A DNA stretch of 54,732 nucleotides from contig CANTDX010000020.1 in NCBI GenBank assembly GCA_947652615.1, forward strand, positions 1-54,732, read 5' to 3'. Under the pieces are notes generated by a model, which saw only the letters and a program-made list of their open reading frames with translations, had not been told where the DNA came from and searched no databases. Shown piece by piece: positions 8,307 through 17,976 of the stretch. The DNA comes from an uncultured Dorea sp. GTDB taxonomy: Bacteria; Bacillota; Clostridia; Lachnospirales; Lachnospiraceae. Within the stretch, counting starts at the first letter, position 1, and every line of letters starts with the position of its first letter. The position numbers were made by a program, and so were the translations under genes.

Positions 8307-9221
8307 TTACTCTCCTCCCCGGTCTAAGAGCTCATCCATAACCTCTACCAGACGCCCAATCTCAGGCTTCGATAGCTGTTCGTTCGCTCCCAGCTGCTTT
8401 CCTTTAATCCGCATCTCTTCGTTGATCAGTGAGGAAAAGATAATAATCGGCATCCTCTTCATCTTCTCGTCATCCTTCACTAGCTTGGTCAGACGGTGTC
8501 CGTCCATCTCCGGCATCTCAATATCCGTAATCAACAGCGCCGCCCGCTTGTAAAAATCAGGCTCGTTGCGGATACTGCTGAGATAATCCCATGCTTCCCT
8601 GCCGTTATTAAAATTCATAAGATTACTATAGCCCGCACGGAACAGAGAATCCTTAATCATCTTAGTCAGAAGGATCGAATCCTCCGCAAGGATGATCCTG
8701 TTATCCCTTGGAATCCTGTCCCCTAACCTGTCGATCTCATCCACCTGGATGCTTGTCTCCGGTGCGATCTCTGCCACGATCTTCTCAAAATCCAGAATCG
8801 TAACCAGTTGTCCGCCGCACTGGGCGATACCTGTCGCAACTCCGTCTTCTCCGTTCGTGAGCGTCTTATCCGGCTTCTGGATATCCTCCCAGGAGATCCT
8901 GCTGATTCCAACCACCGTATGCACACGGAATGCTATATGCATCTTATTGAAATTCGTGACAATGAACAGATCCCTCTCATTCTTGTCTCCGCTGTCACCT
9001 GTCAGATACTTCGGCAGATTGATCACTGTAAGCAGGATATCCCTTGGCTTAAAAATCCCTTCAACAGCTTCATGAGAATGCGGCACCGGCTTCACTTTAT
9101 CCGCCATCATAATCTCGCGTACCTTCGCCACATTGATTCCGTACAATTCACCAAATATCGTAAACTGCATAATCTCAATTTCATTTGTTCCTGATTCCAA
9201 TAAAATCTCTGTATCAGCCAT
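8307..9221 (-). CDS. cheV: Chemotaxis coupling protein CheV (CheW-receiver fusion)
   Basis: Residues ~1-160 are a CheW-like domain (FTIFGELYGINVAKVREIM) that couples receptors to CheA. Residues ~175-300 are a response-regulator receiver with the acidic pocket, the phospho-acceptor Asp in LLITDIEMPEMDG, a Ser in IIIFSS and the Lys in LSKPE. In Bacillus, CheV takes part in adaptation when phosphorylated. The ATG at 9221 is used (AGGAG 9 bases upstream) rather than the in-frame GTG two codons earlier. It lies between cheD and the EAL-HDOD gene. Confidence 0.93.
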   Translation of the reverse strand: MADTEILLESGTNEIEIMQFTIFGELYGINVAKVREIMMADKVKPVPHSHEAVEGIFKPRDILLTVINLPKYLTGDSGDKNERDLFIVTNFNKMHIAFRVHTVVGISRISWEDIQKPDKTLTNGEDGVATGIAQCGGQLVTILDFEKIVAEIAPETSIQVDEIDRLGDRIPRDNRIILAEDSILLTKMIKDSLFRAGYSNLMNFNNGREAWDYLSSIRNEPDFYKRAALLITDIEMPEMDGHRLTKLVKDDEKMKRMPIIIFSSLINEEMRIKGKQLGANEQLSKPEIGRLVEVMDELLDRGGE

Positions 9222-9284
9222 ACACACTCACTCCTTTATATTCTATGTATATTTATCGACGCAATATTCTCTCAGAATAAGGGG

Positions 9285-9767
9285 TTAAAGCATACGTTCC
9301 GGCTTCCCGGCCGACCTGATATACACCTGTCCCGTCGCCACATCAAGCAGCATGGTCCTCGCGTAATTAGCGCCGGTATCTTCACTGGTGACGCGTAACC
9401 CTTCCGCCATCAGGATTCTCTTAACGTTCTGAGCATTCCGTTCACCGATATTACCCAGGCCGCCGCCGCCCTTCATCTCGAACATCTTGGCGCCCCCGGC
9501 AATCTTCACTACAAGCCGCCTCTTCGTAGCTCCGAACGCAGTGAGCTTACGAAGCGTCTCCTTAACTCCCGAATCCGCAAACTTAAAGACGTTGCTGTCA
9601 CTTGCTTTCCCTTTTTCTGGCAGCATGATATGAAGAAGCGCTCCAAGCTTGATCATCGGATCGTAGAATGAGACCCCGATGCATGATCCCAGCGCGTATG
9701 TGATCAGTATACCCTCCTGCCTTGTTATCTTCATATCTGCAATTCCGACCGATATCTTTTTTTCCAT
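9285..9767 (-). CDS. cheD: Chemoreceptor glutamine deamidase CheD
   Basis: The 160-residue protein has the CheD core: catalytic Cys in YALGSCIGV, His in ALLHIMLP and a Thr/Ser-rich later region. CheD deamidates receptor glutamines and binds CheC, whose phosphatase activity it stimulates. The ATG at 9767 lies 4 bases after the CheC stop, so the two are translationally coupled; the in-frame TTG at 9779 directly abuts GGAG and is unlikely. Confidence 0.93.
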   Translation of the reverse strand: MEKKISVGIADMKITRQEGILITYALGSCIGVSFYDPMIKLGALLHIMLPEKGKASDSNVFKFADSGVKETLRKLTAFGATKRRLVVKIAGGAKMFEMKGGGGLGNIGERNAQNVKRILMAEGLRVTSEDTGANYARTMLLDVATGQVYIRSAGKPERML

Positions 9768-9771
9768 TGAC

Positions 9772-10392
9772 TTACTCAACTCCTAGCTTTTTCATAAGAA
9801 CATTCAAAGACTCTACGTCCGGCAGAAGCAGCATTGTGCTGTCCAATGCTTTCCCGTCTATTTTAAAATCTCCTGTTATCATCATAATCTTGTCTGAATG
9901 CTGTCCCATCATCGCGATCGGCACGCTCATGATCCCGCCAAGCATATTAATGGCAAGCTGCGGAACAGACAACTCCACATTCACTCCCGTCAGGGAAGAC
10001 ATTGCTGTAATATATGAGGATATCACAATATTCCCGATCTCTATCAGAACAGAAGAATCAATCTCCTCAAGCGCAAGAAGGTCAGAATCCTTCTTCCCCA
10101 GCATCCTGAACAGAATCTCATCCGATACTTCCTTCGTCAGGACGAACAGCATGATACCGCCCAATTCCCCTGACATCTCAACAAATATAGCCGCAACCAG
10201 CTCTTCCGGATCCCCAAGACTGCCAAGCGCCGCATTATAATCCAGAATCTTCACTGACGGAACTGCCATCGTTACCTGGGAATTCAGCATACTTGACAGT
10301 GCGGTTGCCGCGTTGCCGCCGCCGATCGTACCGATCTCCTTCAGGATATCCAACCCCAGCTCGTTCATCTCTTCATACGTTTTTATTGCCAT
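9772..10392 (-). CDS. cheC: CheY-P phosphatase CheC
   Basis: This 206-residue protein carries two CheC/FliY-type helices: EIGTIGGGNAATALS (~18-32), with the E..N pair used for phosphatase chemistry, and EIGNIVISSYITAMS (~117), where the Asn is kept in a modified setting. CheC removes phosphate from CheY and works with CheD in adaptation. AGAGGTGG precedes the ATG. Its location directly before cheD supports the call. Confidence 0.92.
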   Translation of the reverse strand: MAIKTYEEMNELGLDILKEIGTIGGGNAATALSSMLNSQVTMAVPSVKILDYNAALGSLGDPEELVAAIFVEMSGELGGIMLFVLTKEVSDEILFRMLGKKDSDLLALEEIDSSVLIEIGNIVISSYITAMSSLTGVNVELSVPQLAINMLGGIMSVPIAMMGQHSDKIMMITGDFKIDGKALDSTMLLLPDVESLNVLMKKLGVE

Positions 10393-10403
10393 AAGCCACC
10401 TCT

Positions 10404-11123
10404 CTATGCTCTCAGCGTATTGATCGTATTCACAACCTCATCCGATGTCTGTACCATCTTAAGCGCATATGAATATGCCCTCTGTGCCTCGATCATACGT
10501 GTAAAATCATCTGCTACATCCACTCCCGACATCTCCAACGCCTTGTCGACAAGCTTCGCATCCCTCATCAGGAACGGCTCCCCGTTCTTCAGAACAGGAG
10601 TGAACTCATTATTCCCGGTACTCTGCATTCCGTCAAGGATATTAAAACCATAGACACCGATCTGGCCGCTCAGTACCCCAGCATTACCGTCCAGCACCCG
10701 GATCGGATTACGGTTCTCATCTAACACGAAATTCCCGTTATCGTTCACCAGATAAAATTCATTGCCGCGTTTTGACATACTGAAATGCCCGTTTCTTGTA
10801 TATGTAATCTCATTCGTAATCGGACTTCTCAGCATAAAGAATCCTTTGCCGTTGATCGCGTAATCAAACTTCTCTTCTGTAGTTATGAGACCCTTCGGAC
10901 TGAAGTCCGTATTCGTCTTCTCAACATTAATACCGACTCCTGCCTTGTACCTTGTGTCCTCTCCGGTATAGTTATTCAGATTATAATACATCAGGTCTGT
11001 GAACACCGTCGTCTTCGCCTTATAACCATAATTATTCGCATTCGCAAGATTATGGCCGACGACGTTCAGCTTCTCCTGCTCCTCCATCGCCCCTCTTGCA
11101 GCGGTATAAAATGATGTGTACAT
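10404..11123 (-). CDS. Flagellar hook-basal body (rod) protein, FlgG/FlgF family, second of two
   Basis: The 239 residues have the family N-terminus with HNLANANNYGYK (~26-37), the central YAINGKGFF motif and the C-terminal helix DFTRMIEAQRAYSYALKMVQTSDEVVNTIN. Such proteins polymerise in the distal rod or hook base after export through the flagellar type III apparatus. Bacillus has a comparable pair (FlhO, FlhP). FlgF versus FlgG cannot be assigned safely. It starts 18 bp after the stop of the first paralogue. Confidence 0.9.
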   Translation of the reverse strand: MYTSFYTAARGAMEEQEKLNVVGHNLANANNYGYKAKTTVFTDLMYYNLNNYTGEDTRYKAGVGINVEKTNTDFSPKGLITTEEKFDYAINGKGFFMLRSPITNEITYTRNGHFSMSKRGNEFYLVNDNGNFVLDENRNPIRVLDGNAGVLSGQIGVYGFNILDGMQSTGNNEFTPVLKNGEPFLMRDAKLVDKALEMSGVDVADDFTRMIEAQRAYSYALKMVQTSDEVVNTINTLRA

Positions 11124-11141
11124 AAGCCTTCTCTCCCCTCA

Positions 11142-11891
11142 CTAAGTAGCTGAACCAATTGTAACCATCTTCGACGTGAGCTGATCGTACATCTTCAGAA
11201 GCTGCGCCGAACTCTGCAGCACTCTCTGACCGCTCATCATATTAGTCATCTCTTCTGCCATAGATACGTTAGAATCCTCCAACGCCTTCTGCATGGTCTT
11301 CGTCGCAAGCGGCGCCGCCTGAGGCTGCGCATTCGCAGCAAATACGCCTCCCGTCACCTTAGTAAGCTGCTGATCATAATCCGTGAAATCCACGATCCTG
11401 AGCCTTCCGAAATACTGCCCGGTCTCTGTCCCGGTGATATTTCCCGTCTCGTCGATCGTGATCTCATCCGTTGTCAGCCGGATCGGCCCATTGGTTCCCT
11501 GCACTCTTCCGAATCCCGGCAGAACCAGATATCCCGCGTCATCCAGGTTAAAAGAACCATTCCTTGTATACACCATGCCGTTATCCGTCTGAATCTCGAA
11601 GAAGCCAGAGCCGATAAGGCCAACGTCCATAGACGCTCCGGTCTCCCGGACACCTCCTTCGGTATAATCCGTTATCCGCTCATCGCCGATATTCATCCGT
11701 GATACCGCCCCGACTGCTGTCTTGCCGTACTTGTCATACCGATAGATCATCTCGTCCCGGAACGTGCTCTGCATTAATCTGTCCATCTTAAAGCCCGGAG
11801 TAGAAACATTCGACATATTATTACTTATAATATTCAAATTCCGGTTTTGTGTGATCATATTAGACGTCAGATCGTAGAATCCTTGAAACAT
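11142..11891 (-). CDS. Flagellar hook-basal body (rod) protein, FlgG/FlgF family, first of two
   Basis: The 249-residue product begins MFQGFYDLTSNMITQNRNLNIISNNMSN, with the VSTPGFK motif, GLIGSGFFEIQ centrally and a C-terminal SMAEEMTNMMSGQRVLQSSAQLLK helix. The ATG at 11891 lies inside the last codons of the sigma-factor gene (32-bp overlap) and has GAAAGGGAG upstream; a longer in-frame extension is read-through of the sigma gene in another frame. Overlap implies coupled translation with sigma-28. Confidence 0.9.
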   Translation of the reverse strand: MFQGFYDLTSNMITQNRNLNIISNNMSNVSTPGFKMDRLMQSTFRDEMIYRYDKYGKTAVGAVSRMNIGDERITDYTEGGVRETGASMDVGLIGSGFFEIQTDNGMVYTRNGSFNLDDAGYLVLPGFGRVQGTNGPIRLTTDEITIDETGNITGTETGQYFGRLRIVDFTDYDQQLTKVTGGVFAANAQPQAAPLATKTMQKALEDSNVSMAEEMTNMMSGQRVLQSSAQLLKMYDQLTSKMVTIGSAT

Positions 11892-12684
11892 TCTTCTTAC
11901 TCTCCCTTTCTTCGTTGAATCTCTCCATGTGTTTGCGTAGTTTCTTAATAGCATTCGTATGAATCTGGGATACACGCGGTTCACTTACCTCAAGTACGTC
12001 CGCAATCTGTCTCATATTCAACTCCTCTATATAATACAGCGAGATCACAAGCTGTTCATTCTCCTTAAGCGTTCCGACCCCTTCTGCCAGAACCTCCGTA
12101 AGCTCCTTCTTAAGGAACTTGCTCTCCGGCTGTTCATTCTTCTCCCCCTGGGGCAGCGACACCCCGACTTCATTCCCCTGCGCCTCCGCCAGGACCATAT
12201 CCAGCGACAAGATATTGAACAGCGCAGCCTTGCGCATCGTCTCCTGATACTTCTCAGGCGTAATATTCAGATACTCCGTTACCTCCTGCACCGAAGGATA
12301 GTACCCTAATTTATTATATAACGTTGTCATCGCTTCTTCAATATCTCTCGTGCTCTTTCTTGTACTTCTTGGCACCCAATCCTGCTTCCTTGCCAGATCG
12401 ATGATCATTCCCTTGATTCTCTTGGAAATAAATGTCTCAAATTTGACGTTTTTCTCTATATCAAACTTATCAATAGAAGACATGATCGCAATCACGCCCT
12501 CGCTGATAATATCGTCCACCTGGGTGAAGCTCATGTAAATATCCCTCATCTGAAGCGCGATACTCTTCACAAGATAGATATAACGCATGACGATCTCCTG
12601 TTTTACCTCCAGGCTTCCCGTCTCTTTATACAGTTTTAAAAGCTCTTCGTTCGTCTTCTCTTTATACTGTTCCTGTGCATTCAT
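11860..12684 (-). CDS. fliA: Flagellar sigma factor sigma-28 (FliA/SigD)
   Basis: The 274 residues match sigma-70 family group 3: region 2 (LVKSIALQMRDIYMSFTQVDDIISEGVIAIMSSIDKFD), the region 3 start DWVPRSTRKSTRDIEEA and region 4 (LNMRQIADVLEVSEPRVSQIHTNAIKKLRKHM). It directs RNA polymerase to late flagellar and chemotaxis promoters and is normally held by FlgM, which is not encoded here. GGAG sits 8 bases before the ATG. The position after flhA is as in other Firmicutes, but flhF and flhG, which usually lie between, are missing. Confidence 0.95.
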   Translation of the reverse strand: MNAQEQYKEKTNEELLKLYKETGSLEVKQEIVMRYIYLVKSIALQMRDIYMSFTQVDDIISEGVIAIMSSIDKFDIEKNVKFETFISKRIKGMIIDLARKQDWVPRSTRKSTRDIEEAMTTLYNKLGYYPSVQEVTEYLNITPEKYQETMRKAALFNILSLDMVLAEAQGNEVGVSLPQGEKNEQPESKFLKKELTEVLAEGVGTLKENEQLVISLYYIEELNMRQIADVLEVSEPRVSQIHTNAIKKLRKHMERFNEERESKKNVSRILRSDV

Positions 12685-12710
12685 ATCGGACGCTCCAATA
12701 AATTATTAGT

Positions 12711-14789
12711 CTACACCGCAATATTTCCTACCGCCTGTATCTGGATGTTATTGCTGATCTCGTTAAATGACAGCACAAATACATCCGGGAAGAACTGTTC
12801 CACCAGCCTGTAAAAATGTACTCTTACCACCTGACTGGTCAGGATGATCGGCACCTGTCCGAGCTCCTGGAACTTCCTTACTTCCTCCGTCATCTGTGTG
12901 ATCACGCCCTGCATCACCTCTGGGCTGAGCGCAAGGTATACCCCATGATCGCCGTTGGTCAGACTTGTAATGATCGTCTTCTCCAACTCCGCATCCAGCG
13001 TCACCACTCTCATGCTGTTGCCCTCGCAGAACTTTCTCGTGATGGTACGCTTCAGTGCAACACGGATATTCTCTGTGATCGAATCCAGATCCCGGACCGT
13101 CATGGACGAATCCACGATCGTCTCCATGATAGTCTCCATATCCTTGATCGGAATCCCTTCCTTCAGCAGATTGGTCAGGATCTTCTGGAAATTACCGTAA
13201 GAGATCAGCTGCGGAATCAGCTCTTCCACAAGCTCCGGCGCCTGCCGTTTCATATTCTCTACCAGGCGTACTACCTCCGGACGGTTCAGGAGTTCATGCG
13301 CATGCTTCTTCACCGTCTCGGACAGATGCGTCAGCATAACAGAGAGCGGGTCGATAACCGTATATCCGTAGATCTCCGCCATCTCCTTCTTATCCACCGT
13401 GATCCATTTACTAGGAATACCATATGCAGGCTCGATGGTATCTATACCATCAATCTCCTTCTCAAGATTCGGCGGCTCCAGCGCAAGATAGTAATCTACC
13501 AGTATCTCGCCCTTGGCGACCTCCTCGCCCTTGATCTTGATCACATACTGATTCGTATTCAGGCTGGAGCTGTCACGAAGCCGTATAGACGGAATGACAA
13601 GCCCCATCTCTTGTGCATACTGCCGGCGGAAGATCACGATACGGTCGATCATCCTGCCGCCGCTGGCCTCATCCACAAGCGGGATCAGGCTGTAGCCGAA
13701 TTCCATCTCGATCGGCTCTACAGATAACAGGTCATATACACTGTTGATATCCTTGAAGTTCTCTTCGTCCTCCATCTGCATCTGTTCGATATCCGTCGGA
13801 CTCATACCGCCGCCCGGCGCCATAGCCGGCTCCGGAACCCTGGAGAACTCCTCCATGCGCCGCAGCAGATACCATCCGCCCAGCATCATGGTCAATGCGA
13901 TCACTGCAAGCTGGAACTTCGGCATCCCCGGGATCGCTATCAGGATTGCCAGCACGCCGCCCGCGATCATGATCGCCTTGGGCTGTGCACCGAACTGTCT
14001 TGTTACATCTATATTCAGGCTGTCCTCCGCAACCGCACGGGTTACGATCATACCTGTCGCCGTAGAGATCAGAAGCGCGGGGATCTGAGACACCAGCCCG
14101 TCGCCGATCGTCGCGATCGAATACACCTGGAGCACTTCGGTGAACCCCATCGTGCCCTGCACCATACCGATCACACAGCCGCCGAGGAAATTGACCGCCG
14201 TGATGATCAGCGACATGGTCGCGTCACCCTTAACGATCTTGGTAGCACCGTCCATAGAACCGTAGAAATCCGCTTCCTTCTGGATCTTATAACGTCTTTC
14301 CTTCGCCTCATCCTCCGTGATCAGACCGCTTCCTAAGTCCGCGTCGATCGCCATCTGTTTACCAGGCATAGCATCCAAGGTGAATCTTGCCGCTACCTCA
14401 GCGACACGTTCCGCACCCTTGGTGATAACGAGGAACTGTACCAATACGATGATCAGGAATATAATAACACCGACAACAACATTGCCCTGGAGAACGAAGT
14501 CGCCCATGGACTGGATCACCTGGCCCGCCGTACCCGAATTACTAAGGATACTTCTTGTTGACGAGATATTGATCCCTATACGGTATAAGGTTGTAATAAG
14601 AAGCAGGGACGGGAAGATCGAGAACTCCAGCGCCTCTTTGATATTCATACTGACCAGCAGAATGATCAGCGAAACAGCTATATTTAAAATAATCATTACG
14701 TCCAGGAAAAAAGGACTTAACGGTATGATCAACAGCAGTACGATCATTACTACGATCAATGATACCACATTATTCAATATATTCTTCAT
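12711..14789 (-). CDS. flhA: Flagellar export gate protein FlhA
   Basis: The 692-residue size is normal. The N-terminal ~330 residues hold several membrane helices and the conserved FHIPEP-region counterpart (GSGLITEDEAKERRYKIQKEADFYGSMDGA). The C-terminal ~340 residues form the cytoplasmic domain that docks chaperone-substrate complexes. FlhA is the proton-driven core of the flagellar export gate. It follows flhB by 3 bases. Confidence 0.96.
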   Translation of the reverse strand: MKNILNNVVSLIVVMIVLLLIIPLSPFFLDVMIILNIAVSLIILLVSMNIKEALEFSIFPSLLLITTLYRIGINISSTRSILSNSGTAGQVIQSMGDFVLQGNVVVGVIIFLIIVLVQFLVITKGAERVAEVAARFTLDAMPGKQMAIDADLGSGLITEDEAKERRYKIQKEADFYGSMDGATKIVKGDATMSLIITAVNFLGGCVIGMVQGTMGFTEVLQVYSIATIGDGLVSQIPALLISTATGMIVTRAVAEDSLNIDVTRQFGAQPKAIMIAGGVLAILIAIPGMPKFQLAVIALTMMLGGWYLLRRMEEFSRVPEPAMAPGGGMSPTDIEQMQMEDEENFKDINSVYDLLSVEPIEMEFGYSLIPLVDEASGGRMIDRIVIFRRQYAQEMGLVIPSIRLRDSSSLNTNQYVIKIKGEEVAKGEILVDYYLALEPPNLEKEIDGIDTIEPAYGIPSKWITVDKKEMAEIYGYTVIDPLSVMLTHLSETVKKHAHELLNRPEVVRLVENMKRQAPELVEELIPQLISYGNFQKILTNLLKEGIPIKDMETIMETIVDSSMTVRDLDSITENIRVALKRTITRKFCEGNSMRVVTLDAELEKTIITSLTNGDHGVYLALSPEVMQGVITQMTEEVRKFQELGQVPIILTSQVVRVHFYRLVEQFFPDVFVLSFNEISNNIQIQAVGNIAV

Positions 14790-14792
14790 CTT

Positions 14793-15854
14793 CTACTCCA
14801 ACTTTTTATTCAGACGGAATACCTCAACAAGGATCTCCGCTACCACTCCATAATACTCTGCAGGTATCTGTCCGCCAAGAGGTGTCGAGGCATATAAGCC
14901 CCGCGCAAGAGGCTTGTTCTCGATCACCGTCACCTTGTTCTGCTCTCCGATCTCCACGATCTTAAGAGCGATCAGATCCTGTCCCTTCGCAATCACGACA
15001 GGGGCATTATCATGGTCTATGTTATATCTCAAGGCAACCGCATAGTGCGTAGGGTTACGGATGATAACATCCGCATCCGGCACCGCCTGCATCATCCTGC
15101 TTCTCGCCATACTCTGCTGCAGGCTTCGGATCTTGCCCTTGACCTTGGGATCTCCTTCCATCTGCTTATACTCTTCCTTGACTTCCTCTTTCGACATCTT
15201 GATCCCCTTCTCGTAGGACCAGCGCTGATAGAAGTAGTCGAAGCCGGCGATCGCCGCGAACACCATCCCGATCTTAAGGACCATGCTCATGACCTCTTTA
15301 AGGACATAGGCAAATGAATTCGCCGGATCCACATCCATCATCTGTGCGATCATCACCAGCTCATCCTTCAGGATCCCGTATAATACCACAGCCAGGATGA
15401 TGATCTTGATAAATGCCTTAAGAAGCTCCACGACCTGCTTGGCAGAGAACATATTCTTGATCCCGTTAAGCGGGTTCAGCTTGCTGAGCTTGAATTTCAG
15501 CGGCTCCTTGGTGAACAGGAATCTGGTCTGTACCCCGGTTGCAAGCACACCGATGGCAAGGCTGATCACCCCCAGAGGGAAGATGCATTTTGCCAGCGTA
15601 TTCACAGACTTCATCCCAATCAACTGAAGATTGGAGAGAGACAGCTCCTCCATCTCCGAGATCGACGACACCTGAAATATCAATGCATCCCTCAGCGCCC
15701 TGTAGATTGACGGAAATAACATCTGTAGACAATAGAAACACCCGATAAGCGAAGCGACCACAATCACGTCTTTACTAGAGGCAACGTGACCTTTCTTACG
15801 TTGGTCTCTTCGCTTCTTAGGTGTGGCTTTTTCGGTTTTTTCATCTGACGCCAA
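14793..15854 (-). CDS. flhB: Flagellar export switch protein FlhB
   Basis: The 353 residues include four N-terminal membrane helices and a cytoplasmic domain with the self-cleavage motif NPTH (in VIIRNPTHYAVAL). FlhB switches export from rod/hook to filament substrates after cleaving between Asn and Pro. It seems to start with TTG at 15854 (AAGGAAG 9 bases upstream); no in-frame ATG fits the conserved N-terminus. Confidence 0.95.
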   Translation of the reverse strand: MASDEKTEKATPKKRRDQRKKGHVASSKDVIVVASLIGCFYCLQMLFPSIYRALRDALIFQVSSISEMEELSLSNLQLIGMKSVNTLAKCIFPLGVISLAIGVLATGVQTRFLFTKEPLKFKLSKLNPLNGIKNMFSAKQVVELLKAFIKIIILAVVLYGILKDELVMIAQMMDVDPANSFAYVLKEVMSMVLKIGMVFAAIAGFDYFYQRWSYEKGIKMSKEEVKEEYKQMEGDPKVKGKIRSLQQSMARSRMMQAVPDADVIIRNPTHYAVALRYNIDHDNAPVVIAKGQDLIALKIVEIGEQNKVTVIENKPLARGLYASTPLGGQIPAEYYGVVAEILVEVFRLNKKLE

Positions 15855-15884
15855 AGGTTTTCACTTCCTTTATGAATCTGTCAT

Positions 15885-16652
15885 TTATAAGAATGTCAGT
15901 ATCCCCTGGACCGACTTCATCATAGTCGTCATGATCTTCTCTATGAACTCGCCCGTAGGGGCGAAGAGAAGAACCAGCAGTCCTGTACCGACGATTAATT
16001 TCATCTGGATATTAATTACAAATATACTGATCTGCGGCACGACCTTATTCAGAATCCCGACGCCCATCTCTATCAGGAATTCCGCCGCCATCATAGGCAT
16101 TGCAAGCCTTATGCCCATCCCCACACACTGAACGAAGATATCTATGATCTTAAGCGCCAGCCCTTCCGTGAACACGATCCCCCCATAGGGAACGATCTCG
16201 GCGGATGTAAGAAGAATCCGCATCAGCGCGAGATGACCGTCCACCGCGAAGAAGAGCAGGATCAGCCATGCCTGGTACAGACTTCCCGTTACGGGCATCT
16301 GTGCGTTACTCTGGGGATCATACACGGTAGCCATGGACAGCCCCATCTGATAATCTATAATATATCCTGCAAAACTTACAATAAAAAAAAACAAGTGCAT
16401 GACGTATCCGATTACATATCCCGCCGCGAATTCCTTCAGCAGAAGAAACATGAACTCCACCGTACTGGCGATCTCGAACGCCTCTTCCATCGAAGACGCA
16501 TACACCGCAAGCGCCAGGATAAAGATGAAACCAGCCTTCACCCGCGCCGGTATATTTCTTCTTCCCAGTATCGGATTCATCAGGATAAACCCTGACATCC
16601 TCATAAGGATCAGGGAAAACAGAGTTAACTGCGCGATACTATCAATCGACAT
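15885..16652 (-). CDS. fliR: Flagellar export gate protein FliR
   Basis: This 255-residue, strongly hydrophobic protein has the FliR pattern (LMRMSGFILMNPILGRRNIPARVKAGF near the N-terminus, five to six membrane spans, a C-terminal LLFAPTGEFIEKI). It forms the export pore with FliP and FliQ. The ATG at 16652 has GGGGAG 7 bases upstream; an upstream GTG is less likely. A run of nine A (16383-16391; nine T in the coding strand, encoding FFF) is the longest homopolymer inside a gene of this operon and a possible slippage site. Confidence 0.93.
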   Translation of the reverse strand: MSIDSIAQLTLFSLILMRMSGFILMNPILGRRNIPARVKAGFIFILALAVYASSMEEAFEIASTVEFMFLLLKEFAAGYVIGYVMHLFFFIVSFAGYIIDYQMGLSMATVYDPQSNAQMPVTGSLYQAWLILLFFAVDGHLALMRILLTSAEIVPYGGIVFTEGLALKIIDIFVQCVGMGIRLAMPMMAAEFLIEMGVGILNKVVPQISIFVINIQMKLIVGTGLLVLLFAPTGEFIEKIMTTMMKSVQGILTFL

Positions 16653-16668
16653 GTCATCACTCCCCACA

Positions 16669-16929
16669 TCATCCCTGTATCAACTGGAATATCTTCAAGG
16701 TAAAACTCTGCAGAGATTCCAGCATACTGTTGCCGGTGAATACGAGGATCACGCCGATCACCAGCAGCTTCGGCACAAACGTGATCGTCTGTTCATGGAT
16801 CTGCGTAGCGGCCTGTATGATCGAGATCAAGATACCAACCAGCATACTGATCACGAGAAGCGGGCCTGCCAGCTGGACTACCATGATAAATACTTCATAC
16901 ATCAGATCTCCAACTTCTCCATTCGTCAT
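16669..16929 (-). CDS. fliQ: Flagellar export gate protein FliQ
   Basis: The 86-residue protein has two membrane helices and the conserved GILISIIQAATQIHEQTITFVPK segment. It is part of the FliPQR export pore. GGAGG lies 8 bases before the ATG; fliR follows closely. Confidence 0.95.
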   Translation of the reverse strand: MTNGEVGDLMYEVFIMVVQLAGPLLVISMLVGILISIIQAATQIHEQTITFVPKLLVIGVILVFTGNSMLESLQSFTLKIFQLIQG

Positions 16930-16942
16930 CTAATACGCCTCC

Positions 16943-17608
16943 TTACCCGATCCGGAAACTGTTCACAATCGTTGAGAACAACAACTGCCATCCATCCACA
17001 GTTACGAACAGAAGCAGCTTGAACGGCATAGAGATCATCGCCGGCGGCAGCATCATCATACCCATGGACATCAATGTACTCGAAACAACAATATCTATCA
17101 GCAAAAACGGAATATACAGCAGGAATCCCGCGGTAAATCCTTTCTTAAGTTCGCTTGTTATAAAAGAAGGAATGATCACCGTCATCGGAAGCTCCGTGAC
17201 CTCCTCCACTTCCTCGTTCCCTGACATCTCCACATACATATTCAGAGAACTCTTCTCCGTATTCGTCAGCATGAATTCCTTGAGCGGTATCTGCGCCCGT
17301 GCGATCGCTTCCTCCTGGGAGATCTCCTGGTTCTTATACGGCGTATACGCCTGTGTATTGATCTCCTTGATCACAGGATCCATGATAAATAAAGTCAGGA
17401 AGATCGCAATCCCTACGATTACCATATTCGGCGGGGTCTGCTGAACTCCTATCGCATTTCTCAGAAATGAAAGAATGATTACTGTCCTTGCAAAAGAGGT
17501 TACCATGATCAAAAGAGAGGGCAGAAGTGATATGACCGTCAGCATCAGTAAAATATCCAGCGTAGGAACCTGATTGCCATTCACATTAATTAATGGTGAG
17601 TCGTACAC
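16943..17608 (-). CDS. fliP: Flagellar export gate protein FliP
   Basis: The 221-residue protein carries the FliP signatures SFARTVIILSFLRNAIGVQQTPPNMV and FLLIDIVVSSTLMSMGMMMLPP. Five FliP subunits build most of the export pore. It starts with GTG at 17608 (GGAGGG upstream), overlapping the TAG of fliO by one base. It appears to lack the long cleaved signal peptide of enterobacterial FliP. Confidence 0.95.
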   Translation of the reverse strand: MYDSPLINVNGNQVPTLDILLMLTVISLLPSLLIMVTSFARTVIILSFLRNAIGVQQTPPNMVIVGIAIFLTLFIMDPVIKEINTQAYTPYKNQEISQEEAIARAQIPLKEFMLTNTEKSSLNMYVEMSGNEEVEEVTELPMTVIIPSFITSELKKGFTAGFLLYIPFLLIDIVVSSTLMSMGMMMLPPAMISMPFKLLLFVTVDGWQLLFSTIVNSFRIG

Positions 17609-17958
17609 TACTTTTTCCCTCCTCTTTTTCCTATGTCACCCAGCTTCTCCATCATCGACTTAAAGTCCGGTATCATGGACGCACCTTCCTGCGCGTCCGG
17701 TTCCAGCGGAAATAATTCATCATCCTGGATCTCAGACAGAACATTGACCTGGCCGGATGTAACGCCTACCAGCAGATACTTGCCGCCGACCTGCACGATC
17801 GCCATGTGTCTGTCCTGACCCAGCGTGATCTGATCTATCAGCCGCATATACTGGGAACTGCCGGCCCGGCTCATCCCCTTACCTATGTACTTGCTGGCCA
17901 GATAACTCAGATATATAATCACTGCAACTGCAACAAAGGTAGCAATCACTCTCCACAT
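17608..17958 (-). CDS. fliO: Flagellar biosynthesis protein FliO
   Basis: This is a 116-residue bitopic protein: an N-terminal membrane helix (~5-22), then a small domain with the FliO pattern LIDQITLGQDRHMAIVQVGGKYLLVGVTSGQVNVLSEI, and a Lys-rich tail. FliO helps FliP assemble into the export gate. Position between fliY and fliP and the overlap with fliP support the call. Confidence 0.9.
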   Translation of the reverse strand: MWRVIATFVAVAVIIYLSYLASKYIGKGMSRAGSSQYMRLIDQITLGQDRHMAIVQVGGKYLLVGVTSGQVNVLSEIQDDELFPLEPDAQEGASMIPDFKSMMEKLGDIGKRGGKK

Positions 17959-17976
17959 ACAATACCTTCCTTACTC

